Shown in pieces: positions 7,264-7,834 of a stretch of 7,834 bases of DNA. The stretch's first letter is position 1; the number at the start of each line of letters is the position of its first letter. Position numbers and translations under genes: made by a program. This stretch comes from an uncultured Aquabacterium sp. GTDB lineage: Bacteria > Pseudomonadota > Gammaproteobacteria > Burkholderiales > Burkholderiaceae_C. The notes under the pieces are model-generated. The model worked only from the letters and a program-made list of their open reading frames with translations. It searched no databases and was not told the DNA's origin. The DNA lies in assembly GCA_937923225.1 (NCBI GenBank), contig CALAKR010000420.1, positions 1 to 7,834 on the forward strand, read 5' to 3'.

Positions 7264-7480
7264 CTAGATATCCCAGGTGGCGATTTCATTGTTCAGCCAA
7301 TACAAGGCCGCAGCCAGCGCGATGCCCAAAGCCACGGCAGCGATCACCCCCCGTCGCCGGGATCATGAAGAAGGCACCTAGCGCCGCTGCCCCCTTCATG
7401 GCGGCTATGGTAAAGGCAAGCGTTGCCGATATCTGCAACACCTTTTGCGCCACGGACAGAGAGTCATTGGTAGGCGCCAC
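7264..7480 (-). pseudogene. Small two-helix membrane protein gene broken by a one-base change in a G6 run
   Basis: As written, the GTG at 7480 opens a 64-codon frame. It is hydrophobic up to the run of six G (7347-7352 on the plus strand, as C), then turns into a polar Cys/Arg/Gly tail ending in LVLAEQ. With five G instead of six, the frame instead continues IPATGVIAAVALG and on to YWLNNEIATWDI, stopping at 7264. That gives a sensible 71-residue protein with two hydrophobic helices and an amphipathic end. The restored stop lies 17 bases ahead of the next gene. The start overlaps the upstream fragment by 17 bases. The change could be a real frameshift, phase variation or a sequencing error. 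I cannot name a family. Confidence 0.55.
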
Positions 7481-7761
7481 TCACACCACCACCTCTGATC
7501 CCGACCGCAGTCATCTGGCCCGCTACGTTACTGTCATCGTTCGTGATGTCAAACGCGCCCATGTCGGACAATGCGGTGAACCCACCAACGCTTGGCAGTT
7601 CAGTGCCCATGGACACAGGCTGAGCGGCCTCGGCAACCACTTGTCCATCCAGAAGCAGCTGTGCTTTCATGCGAATGAGGTAGCCCGGAAGGTCCTTGGG
7701 AATCTCATCTGTATGCGTCCGGTGAAGGCATCTTGAGCGCCCCGACCTGAACCGTAAAGAT
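7464..7761 (-). pseudogene. Headless C-terminal fragment resembling large transglutaminase/RHS-type proteins
   Basis: The frame is open from the right side down to a TGA at 7464-7466. From about 7718 it reads HTDEIPKDLPGYLIRMKAQ, then LLLDGQVVAEAA, then MGTELPSVGGF and VAGQMTAVGIRGGGVS. From memory, this order (a DE..., PAYLIRLKP-like, LxxDGQVVA, MG block) matches a stretch in large secreted bacterial proteins that combine transglutaminase-like and RHS-like regions. This is recall, not a search. There is no plausible start: upstream codons become Arg/Cys-rich and run into the inverted repeat at 7762. It is most likely the surviving end of a gene cut by the element at the right edge. The right boundary is approximate. 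Confidence 0.4.
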
Positions 7762-7790
7762 AGTGTCCACCAAGAAGACAAGTGGACACT
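7762..7790. repeat. Perfect 9-bp inverted repeat flanking an 11-base loop
   Basis: AGTGTCCAC at 7762-7770 is the exact reverse complement of GTGGACACT at 7782-7790. The second arm ends directly at the ATG of the plus-strand frame at 7791. Position and symmetry fit the end of an insertion sequence, as a terminal repeat plus a subterminal copy. A hairpin controlling transposase translation is also possible. Confidence 0.7.
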
Positions 7791-7834
7791 ATGCAGAGCA
7801 CTCCAACGAAGCGCACCCGGCGCAAGCACGCACC
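7791..7834 (+). CDS. Start of a probable IS transposase OrfA (truncated by window edge)
   Basis: Fourteen codons are visible, reading MQSTPTKRTRRKHA before the edge. A short polar start followed by a K/R-R-R-K-H cluster is typical of OrfA proteins of IS3-like and IS66-like elements, where a PEFK-type helix-turn-helix domain follows. It is one of only two features on the plus strand. No clear Shine-Dalgarno precedes the ATG, and the inverted repeat occupies that position. With so little sequence the assignment rests mainly on context. Confidence 0.45.
   Translation, partial: MQSTPTKRTRRKHA

Larger units (their letters stand above)
7762..7834 (+). mobile_element. Probable left end of an insertion sequence (continues beyond window)
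   Basis: The inverted repeat, the start of a basic transposase-like frame and the headless minus-strand fragment next to it together point to an insertion sequence entering from the right. The exact end and the target duplication cannot be set because only one side is visible. The family is uncertain, with IS3-like or IS66-like the most plausible. Confidence 0.45.

Noticed and set aside
1..7834. CRISPR array, tRNA or rRNA genes
   Set aside because: No regularly spaced identical repeats, no tRNA-like cloverleaf with a CCA end and no rRNA-like stretches were seen.

Overview
The window suggests a GC-rich betaproteobacterium, most likely in the Burkholderiales. This is inferred from strong G/C bias at third codon positions and from the style of the proteins, not from any marker gene. 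Almost all coding runs right to left on the minus strand. The two ends are cut: a giant gene runs off the left edge and a probable transposase gene runs off the right edge.

Positions 1-5619 (minus) hold a single uninterrupted frame of 1873 codons with no stop inside the window. It encodes a giant exported multidomain protein. In order it has a signal peptide, an alpha/alpha-toroid-like region with DGSW repeats, a Gly-rich linker, four carboxypeptidase-regulatory-like beta-sandwich modules, two CARDB/Ig-like modules, an FG-GAP/VCBS-type calcium-loop beta-propeller, a conserved WNQHAYS segment, several more CARDB/Ig-like modules, and the start of a further domain at the edge. Its start has a good ribosome binding site and a leader of about 170 bases.

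Positions 5794-7480 (minus) hold a compact, lower-GC set of small genes for predicted membrane proteins (151, 70, 96 and 138 aa) that overlap or lie close together. A fifth reading frame at the upstream end appears broken by a one-base change in a run of six G (six C on the plus strand). None belongs to a family I can name.

Positions 7464-7761 (minus) hold the tail of a larger protein. It resembles, from memory, part of large bacterial transglutaminase/RHS-type proteins, and it has no start. Next to it, at 7762-7834 (plus), are a 9-bp inverted repeat and the first 14 codons of a basic protein that looks like an insertion-sequence OrfA. An insertion is the simplest explanation for the headless fragment.

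Taken together, this looks like an accessory locus. A modern giant surface or secreted protein lies downstream of a decayed relative or partner, with a cassette of small membrane proteins between them. That layout resembles polymorphic-toxin loci, where displaced toxin ends and membrane immunity genes accumulate. No toxin domain is visible here, so that reading is only a hypothesis.
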